A stretch of DNA of 64,000 bases from CAZSAL01 sp964604825 (GTDB lineage Bacteria > Elusimicrobiota > Elusimicrobia > 2-01-FULL-59-12): assembly GCA_964604825.1 (NCBI GenBank), contig CAZSAL010000006.1, positions 1 to 64,000 on the forward strand. The letters run 5' to 3'. Shown here in pieces: positions 17,354 through 24,564 of this stretch (the stretch's first letter is position 1; every line of letters starts with the position of its first letter). Under the pieces are notes generated by a model that was not told the DNA's origin, did not search any database, and worked only from the letters and a program-made list of their open reading frames with translations. A program made the translations under genes and the position numbers.

Positions 17354-20300
17354 CCATGAAAAACAGATCAAAGATCAAAAAGCAAAGATCAAAAATGAGG
17401 CTGACTTTTATTGGGTTACGCCGCATCTTTTCTCTTTGCTCTTTGATTTTTGATCTTCGCCGTATAACGGCGCTTGTGCTGGCCGTATGTCTGCTGACGC
17501 AAACAGCAACGGCCAGTTGTGAGTTCCGAGCAATGAGCAATGGGTCAAAGGTATGTTCCGGAGTTTTAAACCGCCAGTTCGGGACTCGGCACCCGGCGCT
17601 CGGCACTGTTTTTGAGGATCAGGCTCTCGCCGGATGCATGCTCAATGTCCGAAAGGTTTTACTGGATGGTGCTACGGTCTGGAGTCATTTGAAAGAGCGT
17701 TATCCAGATTTGTCGAACCGCCCTCTTGTAATTTCCACCCTGTCAATGGTGCCGCTGATTATTTTCGCCGCGTACCGGAGGCTAACACATCCCTATTTCC
17801 CATTTCTAATCCACGGATCCCTCCTGTGGAAGATTGACCCCTGGTGGCTGAACGATTTCATAGCTACTCCGGCCTTTATGGCATGCATGTTTCCGCTCAC
17901 AGTTTGGGGGATTCTTGCGGATCACCCCGGTGCCGACAAATCGCGCTTGCCCGAATATATTCGTAAAAAAATCAGCAGCACCCTGTCGGCATCTGTTCTC
18001 ATTTGCTGGTTCGTGCTTTGTTGCTCTAAATTGGGCTGTATCGGAGCTCCAGTTTCAAGCCCTCCTCAACATGGAGAAACCTGGGATCCGGCTGATCTGG
18101 TCGCTTATACTTTGTCCGCAATTATTTCCTGGGTCCTGGTCTACGTACTATATCCCAACTCCATTAAGAAGTTATGGAAACACATAACTAAACGGGGATC
18201 TAGATCCAGTCTCATCACGGTACCGCCCCCGGAAGACGCCGGCCAGGCTTCGCCCGCAGCCGTGCCGCCGGGCGCAACAAGGCAGCCCTTTGGTACCTCT
18301 ACCGGACAACCGGGCCACCCCGGCAGCGCTTTGCTGTTGACCACGGACACGGGCGCCGATTGCCGCAGAGGCATAGACGCCCAAATATTGGAACAGGCTG
18401 CGGTGAATATTTTGCTGGGGCGGATTTATTTGTTGTCCGGGTGGAAGGAGGTCAGCCAGCTTTGGGATTACATTGGCGAGCGCTATCCCAATATCCGCCG
18501 GAAGGTCGTGGGCATAATACCGGAACTGGAGGCCGCGCTACCGGAAAAGATCGCGATACCCTGTCCCCACCTTCCAGATGAGAACAATTCTCACTGGTTG
18601 GCAGGAACGCCTCCGGGAGATCTTTCTCAGATTAATTTCCGGCCGAATAATTCCGAGGTCCAAAACATTCATTTCATTATCGAAAGCAGGCGCTTTAATC
18701 TAGTTCCCCTGATTGCGGAACCGGCGCGCGCCTTGGCCGAGTCGCTTCAGCGGGTCCTGTCGACATTCATTACGCCGGATCACCTGTCAGGATCCATGAC
18801 CATACAGGTCAGAAAACAGCATGACCGCCTGGCGGAACACGATCCGTTTTTTAAAGGAACCTATGTCCTCCACGCCGTCTTGTGTGATCCGCGCTATGCA
18901 TTGGCTTTGAGGCACATCCTGAGTCATGAATTCCGGCACGACAGGATGCCGGAGGCTTCAGAGGCCGATGTGGAACGGGAAACGCTGCTGGATAGCCTGC
19001 GCACTCTGGGGCGCGAACACGCCGTTCTCGCCTATGAAGTCATAGCCGCCGTTTACGATGAGCTTGATCAGAACGAGGCCGCCGACCGGCATAGGACGTT
19101 CGCCAGGAATTTGAACCAGTTGATTGCGGGTTTGATTAAAGAAGATCCCCGGCTCAAAGATAACCACACCGCGCTGGCCCAGGCGCTGGAGACCAACCTT
19201 TTCGCTTCCAGCAATCTGCAGACGCTTATCAATGACCTTGTCGGCAAAAATGTTCCACGCGAGCCTGTTTACCTGTATCACAAAAATCAGCTGGACAAGA
19301 GTCCCCGCCAGGCTTTCGCTGTGCAGCCCCGAAAAACTGACATGGCCACACTTCGATTAAATCCTACGGAAGACATGCTCGTTGACCTTGAAACGCTATA
19401 TCATCTACGTACCATAGAACGTGAACTGGAAACCCTGCCGAACATTGTGTCCGCATACGAGCAATCGGAGGAGCGGCGCCTCGCCGATGAAACGAGGGAA
19501 TCGCTGCAAAGAACCACAAAACGGCTGGATAAAATCGTCCAAGGCTGGCCGGAGCACGGCGGGAACGCGGAAATCCGCAACGAAGCTCTGGTCCAGCTCC
19601 AGGTGGCAGTCCAGTTTCACCGACAGGGGAATTGGCCGTACGCCGCCAATGCCGTCAGAGCTGCAATACGCTATATCGAAAACGATTTGCTGGCGCTTGA
19701 GCGCGCGCAAAGACGGGACGCACACAGCATGGCCGCAAAACCTGCTGCAGGGCTGGATCATAACGGGAATCAGATTGAGGCGCTTTCCATGTCCGCTCAG
19801 GGGGTACTGGACCGAAAAGGCCGGCTTTACGTGCCGACCGGATACTTCTTCAGGACACATGACGCATTTGTCCGCAGATGGATTCGCAACATATTCTTTA
19901 ATTACCCTTCCATGCTCCGCCAATACGAGCATCTACTGGAAGGATACGCCGAAGAAAGGCAAAGTTTACAGGACGCTCTAGGCGTCATCAACGGGGCGCT
20001 AGACGTCATCAATTCTCCGAGACAGGATCCCGCCATCGAGAAAGAGGAATTTCGCAATACAGCGGAGTCTCTCGCAGGCCTTCTCGTTGAAAAGCAGATT
20101 CTTTCTCCGCGGCGCAAAGAGCCCCATAAAGCACAAGCGCGTGATGCCGTTACGTTGGCGGTGGAAGCGCTGAAAGCCGGTCTGCCCACCAACGCACGAA
20201 ACCAACTCGCAGATGCGGTTCATCTCATCGGTCTGCGCTTCGAGGAAATCCCTCGCATTCTAGATAACCGGGACCGGATCATTACTCCGCTCCGTTTGCG

Positions 20301-20640
20301 ATTCGTTCGGGACCTTCTGGTTCATACGGACGAATTGATCGTCGCGGTCCAGGATGCGCTGCGGAATGGCACCCGTGCAGCCGCGCTCGAACTCGTAACC
20401 GGCTTTTTCGACGACCATTACGCGGGATCGAACGCGCTTCCGTACAGGGTTTTCGACCAGTCAAAAAGGTACGTCGAGAAACTGATCTCCCATTTAGCGG
20501 GTGATTCAGAAGAAAGAATTAAAGGCGAAAAGTTTATCGGAATGATCCCGCTCCTGCGCAAACCGCTTGCGGATCTCATCCCCGATCGCACAGAAACCGC
20601 AACACCCCTCAATAAACGGCACGTAGCTGAGGCAGCCTGA
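17350..20640 (+). CDS. large membrane protein with HExxH motif
   Basis: 1096 residues, function unknown. The start ATG at 17350 overlaps the previous stop (ATGA) and follows GGAGG at 17341-17345, so the gene is translationally coupled to its neighbour. A signal anchor (RITALVLAVCLLTQTATA) is followed by FEDQAL at residues 88-93 and four transmembrane segments within about residues 125-265. A proline-rich linker follows. The soluble C-terminal part carries HEFRH at residues 526-530 and a trailing SEADVE, a pattern very like HEGVH...SEDEA of the preceding gene, suggesting a zinc peptidase-like site. The remaining 500 residues are helical with no recognised family. The protein ends VAEAA. The DNA coding for residues 8-36 is a long inverted repeat of the word AGATCAAA, unusual for coding sequence. 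Confidence 0.78.
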   Translation: MTMKNRSKIKKQRSKMRLTFIGLRRIFSLCSLIFDLRRITALVLAVCLLTQTATASCEFRAMSNGSKVCSGVLNRQFGTRHPALGTVFEDQALAGCMLNVRKVLLDGATVWSHLKERYPDLSNRPLVISTLSMVPLIIFAAYRRLTHPYFPFLIHGSLLWKIDPWWLNDFIATPAFMACMFPLTVWGILADHPGADKSRLPEYIRKKISSTLSASVLICWFVLCCSKLGCIGAPVSSPPQHGETWDPADLVAYTLSAIISWVLVYVLYPNSIKKLWKHITKRGSRSSLITVPPPEDAGQASPAAVPPGATRQPFGTSTGQPGHPGSALLLTTDTGADCRRGIDAQILEQAAVNILLGRIYLLSGWKEVSQLWDYIGERYPNIRRKVVGIIPELEAALPEKIAIPCPHLPDENNSHWLAGTPPGDLSQINFRPNNSEVQNIHFIIESRRFNLVPLIAEPARALAESLQRVLSTFITPDHLSGSMTIQVRKQHDRLAEHDPFFKGTYVLHAVLCDPRYALALRHILSHEFRHDRMPEASEADVERETLLDSLRTLGREHAVLAYEVIAAVYDELDQNEAADRHRTFARNLNQLIAGLIKEDPRLKDNHTALAQALETNLFASSNLQTLINDLVGKNVPREPVYLYHKNQLDKSPRQAFAVQPRKTDMATLRLNPTEDMLVDLETLYHLRTIERELETLPNIVSAYEQSEERRLADETRESLQRTTKRLDKIVQGWPEHGGNAEIRNEALVQLQVAVQFHRQGNWPYAANAVRAAIRYIENDLLALERAQRRDAHSMAAKPAAGLDHNGNQIEALSMSAQGVLDRKGRLYVPTGYFFRTHDAFVRRWIRNIFFNYPSMLRQYEHLLEGYAEERQSLQDALGVINGALDVINSPRQDPAIEKEEFRNTAESLAGLLVEKQILSPRRKEPHKAQARDAVTLAVEALKAGLPTNARNQLADAVHLIGLRFEEIPRILDNRDRIITPLRLRFVRDLLVHTDELIVAVQDALRNGTRAAALELVTGFFDDHYAGSNALPYRVFDQSKRYVEKLISHLAGDSEERIKGEKFIGMIPLLRKPLADLIPDRTETATPLNKRHVAEAA

Positions 20641-20730
20641 CATATTCCGCCGCTGCCAGCTGAATCCGGATTAACGAATGTAACAGGAAGGTTAAATAAA
20701 GTCCCGATTATTTTATGGGACCTTTAGCGG

Positions 20731-20810
20731 AAAGATTTAGCCTTTAGTCCGATATAGTTACCGGAGGACTTTTAGTATCGTAGTTCCAGCGCCAATGTGA
20801 TTCGAACGCG
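20731..20810 (+). promoter_or_regulatory. diverged copy of the giant-gene leader, in front of the Tad operon
   Basis: Aligns with the leaders at 83-148 and 4190-4255. It shares ATTTAGCCTT, then GTCCGATATAGTTACCG against GTTCTATTTAATCACCG, then CTTTTAG, and ends with the identical word ATTCGAACGCG. Just upstream GTCCC...GGGAC (20701-20721) can form a hairpin, and AGTCC...GGACT lies inside the element. It stands at the head of the pilus operon, so it may be a common regulatory leader. The factor or ligand is unknown. Confidence 0.4.
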
Positions 20811-20885
20811 TCCCTCCGGCTATGGCCTGAGGGAAGTACCTTCAACTCGAGGGTACGGCCGGCTTTCGACCCCCGCATTGGCGCT
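20788..20885. other. compact multi-hairpin structure closed by a 10-bp stem
   Basis: AGCGCCAATG at 20788-20797 is perfectly complementary to CATTGGCGCT at 20876-20885. Between them lie hairpins CCCTCC-GGC-TATG-GCC-TGAGGG (about 20812-20833) and GTACC...GGTAC (about 20836-20855). On the minus strand the fold looks tRNA-like: a T-loop-like TTCGAAT, a long variable-arm-like stem and an anticodon-arm-like stem. The T stem has mismatches, the D-loop signature is absent and the anticodon-like loop is too long. It may be a riboregulator or a decayed tRNA. Confidence 0.4.
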
Positions 20886-20896
20886 TTCTTTTCATA

Positions 20897-21045
20897 CGAC
20901 AGTAACAACAGTAACTTCAGTAACTACAGGGCCTAGTAACGGCGGCAACTGCAGCTGCTCGGCACTTCTGTTCCTCGGCCCTGATGTTACTGTCGTTTTT
21001 GCAGTTGCTCGGCCCTTTCGTTACTGTTGTTACTGTTGTTATTGG
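20897..21045. repeat. long imperfect inverted repeat of GTAAC/AACAGT words
   Basis: The left arm (about 20897-20930) is built of CAGTAACAACAGTAAC-type words ending GGGCC. The right arm (about 21011-21045) is its imperfect reverse complement, GGCCC...TTACTGTTGTTACTG. The loop contains a second set of direct repeats, GCAGCTGCTCGGC and GCAGTTGCTCGGC. An open reading frame through it (20797-21177) has the low-complexity composition expected of a repeat, not a protein. It lies in the untranslated leader between the giant genes and the pilus operon. Confidence 0.7.
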
Positions 21046-21173
21046 ACCCTTCTTCTCGTCGTAAACCTGCCTCTGAGATCGAATATTTTCCCGCTGCGCG
21101 CCTCTAACAGTTGTCCGCCAGTGAATCTCTGGCGGGCTCGTCAAAGACTCAGTGGCGGGAATGGAGGCGACCA

Positions 21174-21284
21174 ATGAAAGAACTGATCGAAGTACGGGCT
21201 CTGCCCGGCGGAATTTGGGAAATATTCGTTATTACAAAAGCTGGAACCCGCATCATCCAAAGGAGGGCGTTATGCCGCGTATAA
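21174..21284 (+). CDS. possible 36-residue leader peptide of the pilus operon
   Basis: The ATG at 21174 follows GGAGG at 21163-21167 with good spacing. The frame encodes MKELIEVRALPGGIW and 21 more residues, ending 13 bases inside the pilin gene (pilin ATG at 21272). The peptide has a normal composition and could couple translation to the pilin. No family was recognised, and the overlap could equally mean that the frame is accidental. Confidence 0.35.
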   Translation: MKELIEVRALPGGIWEIFVITKAGTRIIQRRALCRV

Positions 21285-21451
21285 AACAAAACACCGGGCA
21301 GGGATTAGTCGAATACATCCTTATAGTTACTTTAATGGGATTTTTGGCAATCGTCGGCATTAAATCACTCAGCACCAAAACAAACACTGCCTTTAATACT
21401 ACTGGCGAGGCGCTACTCAGACAGGTCAACTCAGCAACAAGCGGTTCATAA
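21272..21451 (+). CDS. flp: Flp/Tad-type pilin precursor
   Basis: This 59-residue type IVb prepilin is the main subunit of the Tad pilus. A short basic leader (MPRIKQNTG) ends in Gly. Processing after that glycine would give QGLVEYILI, with the conserved Glu at +5 and Tyr at +6, as in Flp pilins. A hydrophobic helix of about 20 residues and a short polar tail follow. The start is set by an excellent AAGGAGGG at 21260-21267; a longer in-frame start at 21152 has no such site and adds non-pilin sequence. It is the first gene of an operon running to 28401. No prepilin peptidase (CpaA/TadV) gene is in the window, so it must be encoded elsewhere. Confidence 0.93.
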   Translation: MPRIKQNTGQGLVEYILIVTLMGFLAIVGIKSLSTKTNTAFNTTGEALLRQVNSATSGS

Positions 21452-21461
21452 TCGTGGTTCG

Positions 21462-22289
21462 ATGAAATTGAAAACATTCCTTACATTAGGAATTTTGAGC
21501 ACTTACTGCGCGGCAGGAAGCACCCCTGCGCCGGCATTGCCTCTCAAAGTTGACCCGCTTATCCAGATTGGTGTTGAGGTTGTTGAAGTGGATGAAAATA
21601 AAACCAGCGACCTCGGTATTGAATGGTTGAGTCAGTTAAAGGTTAACGAAATGACCGTGCCGGCGCTCTTTCAGGTCGGGACTTTTTCGCGCGACGCCAT
21701 CACCGCAACGCTTCACGCATTGATGTCCGAAGGTGCCGCTGATATGCTGGCCAATCCCAAACTGGTCACGCGCAATGGCAGCACTGCCCAGTTTCTGGCA
21801 GGAGGAGAAATCCCCTACTCCACAGCCGGCAGCCTGGGAACCACTTCCGTAGAGTTCAAGCCATACGGTGTGCGGCTGCGCATCAGCCCCAAGCTGGAAA
21901 ATGAAAACCGCATCAACATGGACCTGGAAGCGGAGGTCAGCGCGCCGGATGAAGAGAACAGCATTTCCGTTTCGGGGAACACAGTGCCGGGAATTTTGTC
22001 ACGCCAGATCAGTTCGCAGCTTACGCTTGAGCCCGGAAACACTCTGACCCTGGCCGGGCTCATACAGAACCAAAAACAATCCACCCGGCAGGGCATTCCG
22101 ATTCTTCAATCGATTCCCGGATTAGGTTATTTGTTCAGTCACAAAACCGTGACAATCCGGCATACATCCATTGTCATCTTCGTAACTCCTACATTGCTGG
22201 ATGTCGGCAAAAAAACAGCGCTTTTACCTGCTGCGCCGGAAGAGGATCTCGCCGTCGCGCTGGAAAAACAATCCAATGAAAACGAATGA
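21462..22289 (+). CDS. short secretin-domain protein of the Tad pilus (CpaC/RcpA-like)
   Basis: 275 residues with a signal peptide (about 1-26). The core is the conserved C-terminal secretin domain: VEVVEVDENKTSDLGIEW, the VTRNGSTAQFLAGGEIPY motif, then LTLAGLIQNQ and IPGLGYLFSH, the hallmark end of GspD/PulD-type secretins. Secretins form the outer-membrane pore. CpaC proteins normally have 400 or more residues with an N-terminal BON/N0 region, which is missing here. This is either a minimal pore or a partner of another protein. It starts 10 bases after the pilin stop and overlaps the next gene. No strong ribosome site precedes the ATG. Confidence 0.9.
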   Translation: MKLKTFLTLGILSTYCAAGSTPAPALPLKVDPLIQIGVEVVEVDENKTSDLGIEWLSQLKVNEMTVPALFQVGTFSRDAITATLHALMSEGAADMLANPKLVTRNGSTAQFLAGGEIPYSTAGSLGTTSVEFKPYGVRLRISPKLENENRINMDLEAEVSAPDEENSISVSGNTVPGILSRQISSQLTLEPGNTLTLAGLIQNQKQSTRQGIPILQSIPGLGYLFSHKTVTIRHTSIVIFVTPTLLDVGKKTALLPAAPEEDLAVALEKQSNENE

Positions 22290-22665
22290 GCAAGGACAGG
22301 CTCTGGCGGAATTGGCTCTTGTATTGCCCATGTTTTTTCTTTTGGCCGTACTGTTTCTCAGGCTATTCCTGCAGATTTATACTCAGAGCAAATTGAATGT
22401 TATAGCGTATGATTGCGCCCGCGCCACAGCTAAAAACGCTGCGAACGCCGTCACTTCATACCTCACAGGCTGGGTAATGCCTGGGCTGCCGGGAAACGCA
22501 TGCACAATGATTCCCTTTCAATGGACTCCTTATTCGGGGGAAAGCCTGTCCAACTCTCCGGGGATCATGATCAATGTGCATGCCAGCTATCAAATTAGGC
22601 GCCCTTTAATTGGAACTGCAACGATCCCACAAGAGCCGCCGGCTCCGGCTCCAGGAAACGAATGA
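22276..22665 (+). CDS. tadE: TadE-like pseudopilin
   Basis: 129 residues. N-terminal EQGQALAELALVLPMFFLL resembles the TadE/TadF prepilin-like start (small residue, then xxxxE and a hydrophobic helix); one transmembrane helix is followed by a small periplasmic domain. TadE proteins are processed by the same peptidase as Flp and are minor components of the pilus machinery. The start at 22276 overlaps the secretin gene by 14 bases. An earlier in-frame start at 22201 would run 25 residues into secretin-coding sequence and is unlikely. Confidence 0.82.
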   Translation: MKTNEQGQALAELALVLPMFFLLAVLFLRLFLQIYTQSKLNVIAYDCARATAKNAANAVTSYLTGWVMPGLPGNACTMIPFQWTPYSGESLSNSPGIMINVHASYQIRRPLIGTATIPQEPPAPAPGNE

Positions 22666-23378
22666 ATTCTCGCGGTCAAATACTTCTCCCCGGACTCGGC
22701 CTTTTCGGGTTATTTTTTGGTGCCTTCCTGCTGTTAGTGCGTTATGGGAACATTGTCCTGCAGCAAATGCGGCTCGACATGGCGGCCGAAGCGGTAACTT
22801 TGAGTGTGACCAGAGCTGAGGCACAAATGCTTAATGATTGCGCCGCGCACAATATGGGCGTAAATTCCTTTTTTCTCGCAATGCGCTACAACAATCTGGC
22901 AGCCATGCAGACCGCCATGCAGCCTGAATTTGAACTTTGGCAAATCTATCACAAAATCCATTCGCCCCGCTGGGGAGGTTATTGCGGCGCAGTAGCCAGT
23001 CAAGTCGCAAAGCAATACGGCGCAACAGCGGTTCTTCGCAGTCCAACACGCATTTCATCGCAGCTGACGCTCCGTGGTTTAACAGTCCAGCTTATGGATG
23101 GTGCCGTTCCAGCGGGAATTAAAAACTACGACGATGTTTATTACGAACGGCAATGGTCTCCTAGTACAAAAAGGGCTCAACCGAACCACCGGGTTACATG
23201 GATGATCTCAAAAGGCACCCTTACTTCAATCGCGTCGGCCCAGGTTTATCTCGATGTTAAACCGGATGCCGGTCTGCATAACGGTGGATTCCCAAGAGCT
23301 GATGAAGATTGGGAAGGAAAAATCGGGTTTCAATCCTTTTATCCGCAATTTAATGCCCGTTTGGTCCCGGCGAAATAA
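22662..23378 (+). CDS. TadG/TadE-like pilus assembly protein
   Basis: 238 residues, starting at an ATGA overlap with the tadE stop. The N terminus MNSRGQILLPGLGLFGLFF is a prepilin-like or signal-anchor helix, followed by a periplasmic domain (AEAVTLSVTRAEAQ...). Members of this class sit in Tad operons after TadE and are often called TadG-like, though the large C-terminal VWA-type domain of true TadG is absent. The family call therefore rests mainly on the N terminus and the operon position. Confidence 0.72.
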   Translation: MNSRGQILLPGLGLFGLFFGAFLLLVRYGNIVLQQMRLDMAAEAVTLSVTRAEAQMLNDCAAHNMGVNSFFLAMRYNNLAAMQTAMQPEFELWQIYHKIHSPRWGGYCGAVASQVAKQYGATAVLRSPTRISSQLTLRGLTVQLMDGAVPAGIKNYDDVYYERQWSPSTKRAQPNHRVTWMISKGTLTSIASAQVYLDVKPDAGLHNGGFPRADEDWEGKIGFQSFYPQFNARLVPAK

Positions 23379-23380
23379 CC

Positions 23381-23884
23381 ATGACTTCACTTTTAAGGAA
23401 TCATCATGGTCAAGATGGGCAAAGTTTGATCGAATGGATATTTCTTCTCCCGATTTTTTCGCTGCTTTTGCTCGGCCTCGCCGCTTTTGCCCAGTATTTT
23501 CTAATGAGGCAGGTCCTGATCTCAACTGTTCGCGAAGCAGGCTTTTTGTATAGTTCCGGTCATCTACGGCCGTCAGAAGTGAATAGCGTTGTCCGAAAAA
23601 CACTTTCACAAAACAACCATTCATTATTACCCGCAGACTTTATCTTATATTTTGGTCCCGCTTCAGGCAGCACGGAAGCGCGACGTTTTCAATTGGATCA
23701 AACAATGGTTCGTTGTAAGCCTGGAAGACTGATACGACTGTTCATCAATAACGAGTACCTGGAGGAAAAATGCGTGTTGAAACATGTCCCCCATTACAAC
23801 AAGGCCGTTCCGTTGCCGACCATTCAGCATTACGAATTGTACTGCGAATGGTCCAGCGAGGTTCAAAGCTTCGGCTCGGATTGA
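23381..23884 (+). CDS. second TadE-like pseudopilin
   Basis: 167 residues. GQDGQSLIEWIFLLPIFSLLLLGLAAF repeats the TadE N-terminal pattern (G-Q-x-L-x-E plus a helix), followed by about 120 residues of periplasmic domain with two cysteines near the end. It starts 2 bases after the previous stop and overlaps the next gene by 37 bases when that gene is started at 23848. This is the third pseudopilin-like protein in a row, presumably forming a minor-pilin complex. Confidence 0.78.
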   Translation: MTSLLRNHHGQDGQSLIEWIFLLPIFSLLLLGLAAFAQYFLMRQVLISTVREAGFLYSSGHLRPSEVNSVVRKTLSQNNHSLLPADFILYFGPASGSTEARRFQLDQTMVRCKPGRLIRLFINNEYLEEKCVLKHVPHYNKAVPLPTIQHYELYCEWSSEVQSFGSD

Positions 23885-24564
23885 TTGCGGCCGTTGCGGT
23901 AACGGGAGGGTATCTGCTGCTAACAAGCAACCTGCCAATACTGAACGGCTTCAGCGGCGAGGATGCCGTACCCGTGCTGATTGTTTCACGATATGTTTCG
24001 CCTTTCTCGCCAGTCAAGGCCGATTCGATCGAAGTCCGATCCATACCGCGGGCATACGTTCCACCCGGAGCTTTGCATGCTCTGAACGAACTTCGTTCAG
24101 GCGAAGGGCAAAACCGGTTCCTTAGCGCTATCGGGCTTCCCGAAGGTCAGCCGCTGAATCGCGCAGTGCTTCTGGACCTGTCGCAATCACACGGGTTGGC
24201 GTCTGTTCTTGGGCCCGGACGCGTCGCCGTATCCTTTTCGGTCGATAAGGTTCGAGGAGTTGGCGGATGGATTCAGCCGGGCGACCATGTGGCGGTTTTC
24301 CAGACTTTTCGGGAAGGCATGGCTGGCGCAGCCCGTACCAATCTCCTGCTTTCTTCGATTGAAGTAGTGGCCGTTAACCAAAAGCGCCTTGGGGATCCCG
24401 AAAAAACCGTCGCGGTGATGACAGATGGATCGGAGGATGGATTGACTCTTACCGTCATAGTGAATCCCGTACAGGCTGCGGCTATCGTTAAGGCGCGCGA
24501 AAATGGGCGTCTGAGCGCAGTTCTCCTGGCTGCGGGCGATGCAACGACCTGGAGCGCAGAGTGA
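23848..24564 (+). CDS. cpaB: Flp pilus assembly protein CpaB/RcpC
   Basis: 238 residues in the preferred form. One N-terminal transmembrane helix (GLIAAVAVTGGYLLL) is followed by a SAF-like segment, VLIVSRYVSPFSPVKADSI, with IPRAYVPPGAL. The RcpC domain follows, with GPGRVAVSFSVDKVRGVGGWIQPGDHVAVF, the usual signature of CpaB. CpaB is a periplasmic, inner-membrane-anchored part thought to contact the secretin. The ATG at 23848 places the membrane helix at the start; an ATG at 23770 would add 26 residues lying within the previous gene. The stop overlaps the GTG of cpaF (GTGA). Confidence 0.9.
   Translation: MVQRGSKLRLGLIAAVAVTGGYLLLTSNLPILNGFSGEDAVPVLIVSRYVSPFSPVKADSIEVRSIPRAYVPPGALHALNELRSGEGQNRFLSAIGLPEGQPLNRAVLLDLSQSHGLASVLGPGRVAVSFSVDKVRGVGGWIQPGDHVAVFQTFREGMAGAARTNLLLSSIEVVAVNQKRLGDPEKTVAVMTDGSEDGLTLTVIVNPVQAAAIVKARENGRLSAVLLAAGDATTWSAE

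Noticed and set aside
20788..20885. tRNA gene on the minus strand
   Set aside because: The T-loop and variable-arm look-alikes are present, but D-loop GG, U33 and a matched T stem are missing; kept only as a structured element.
20731..20885. c-di-GMP riboswitch in the pilus leader
   Set aside because: The conserved core bases of class I or II were not found in either strand.
20797..21177. 126-residue frame over the pilus leader
   Set aside because: It reads through the inverted repeat, is low in complexity (TTVTTVTSVTT, CCYCCY) and lacks a ribosome site.
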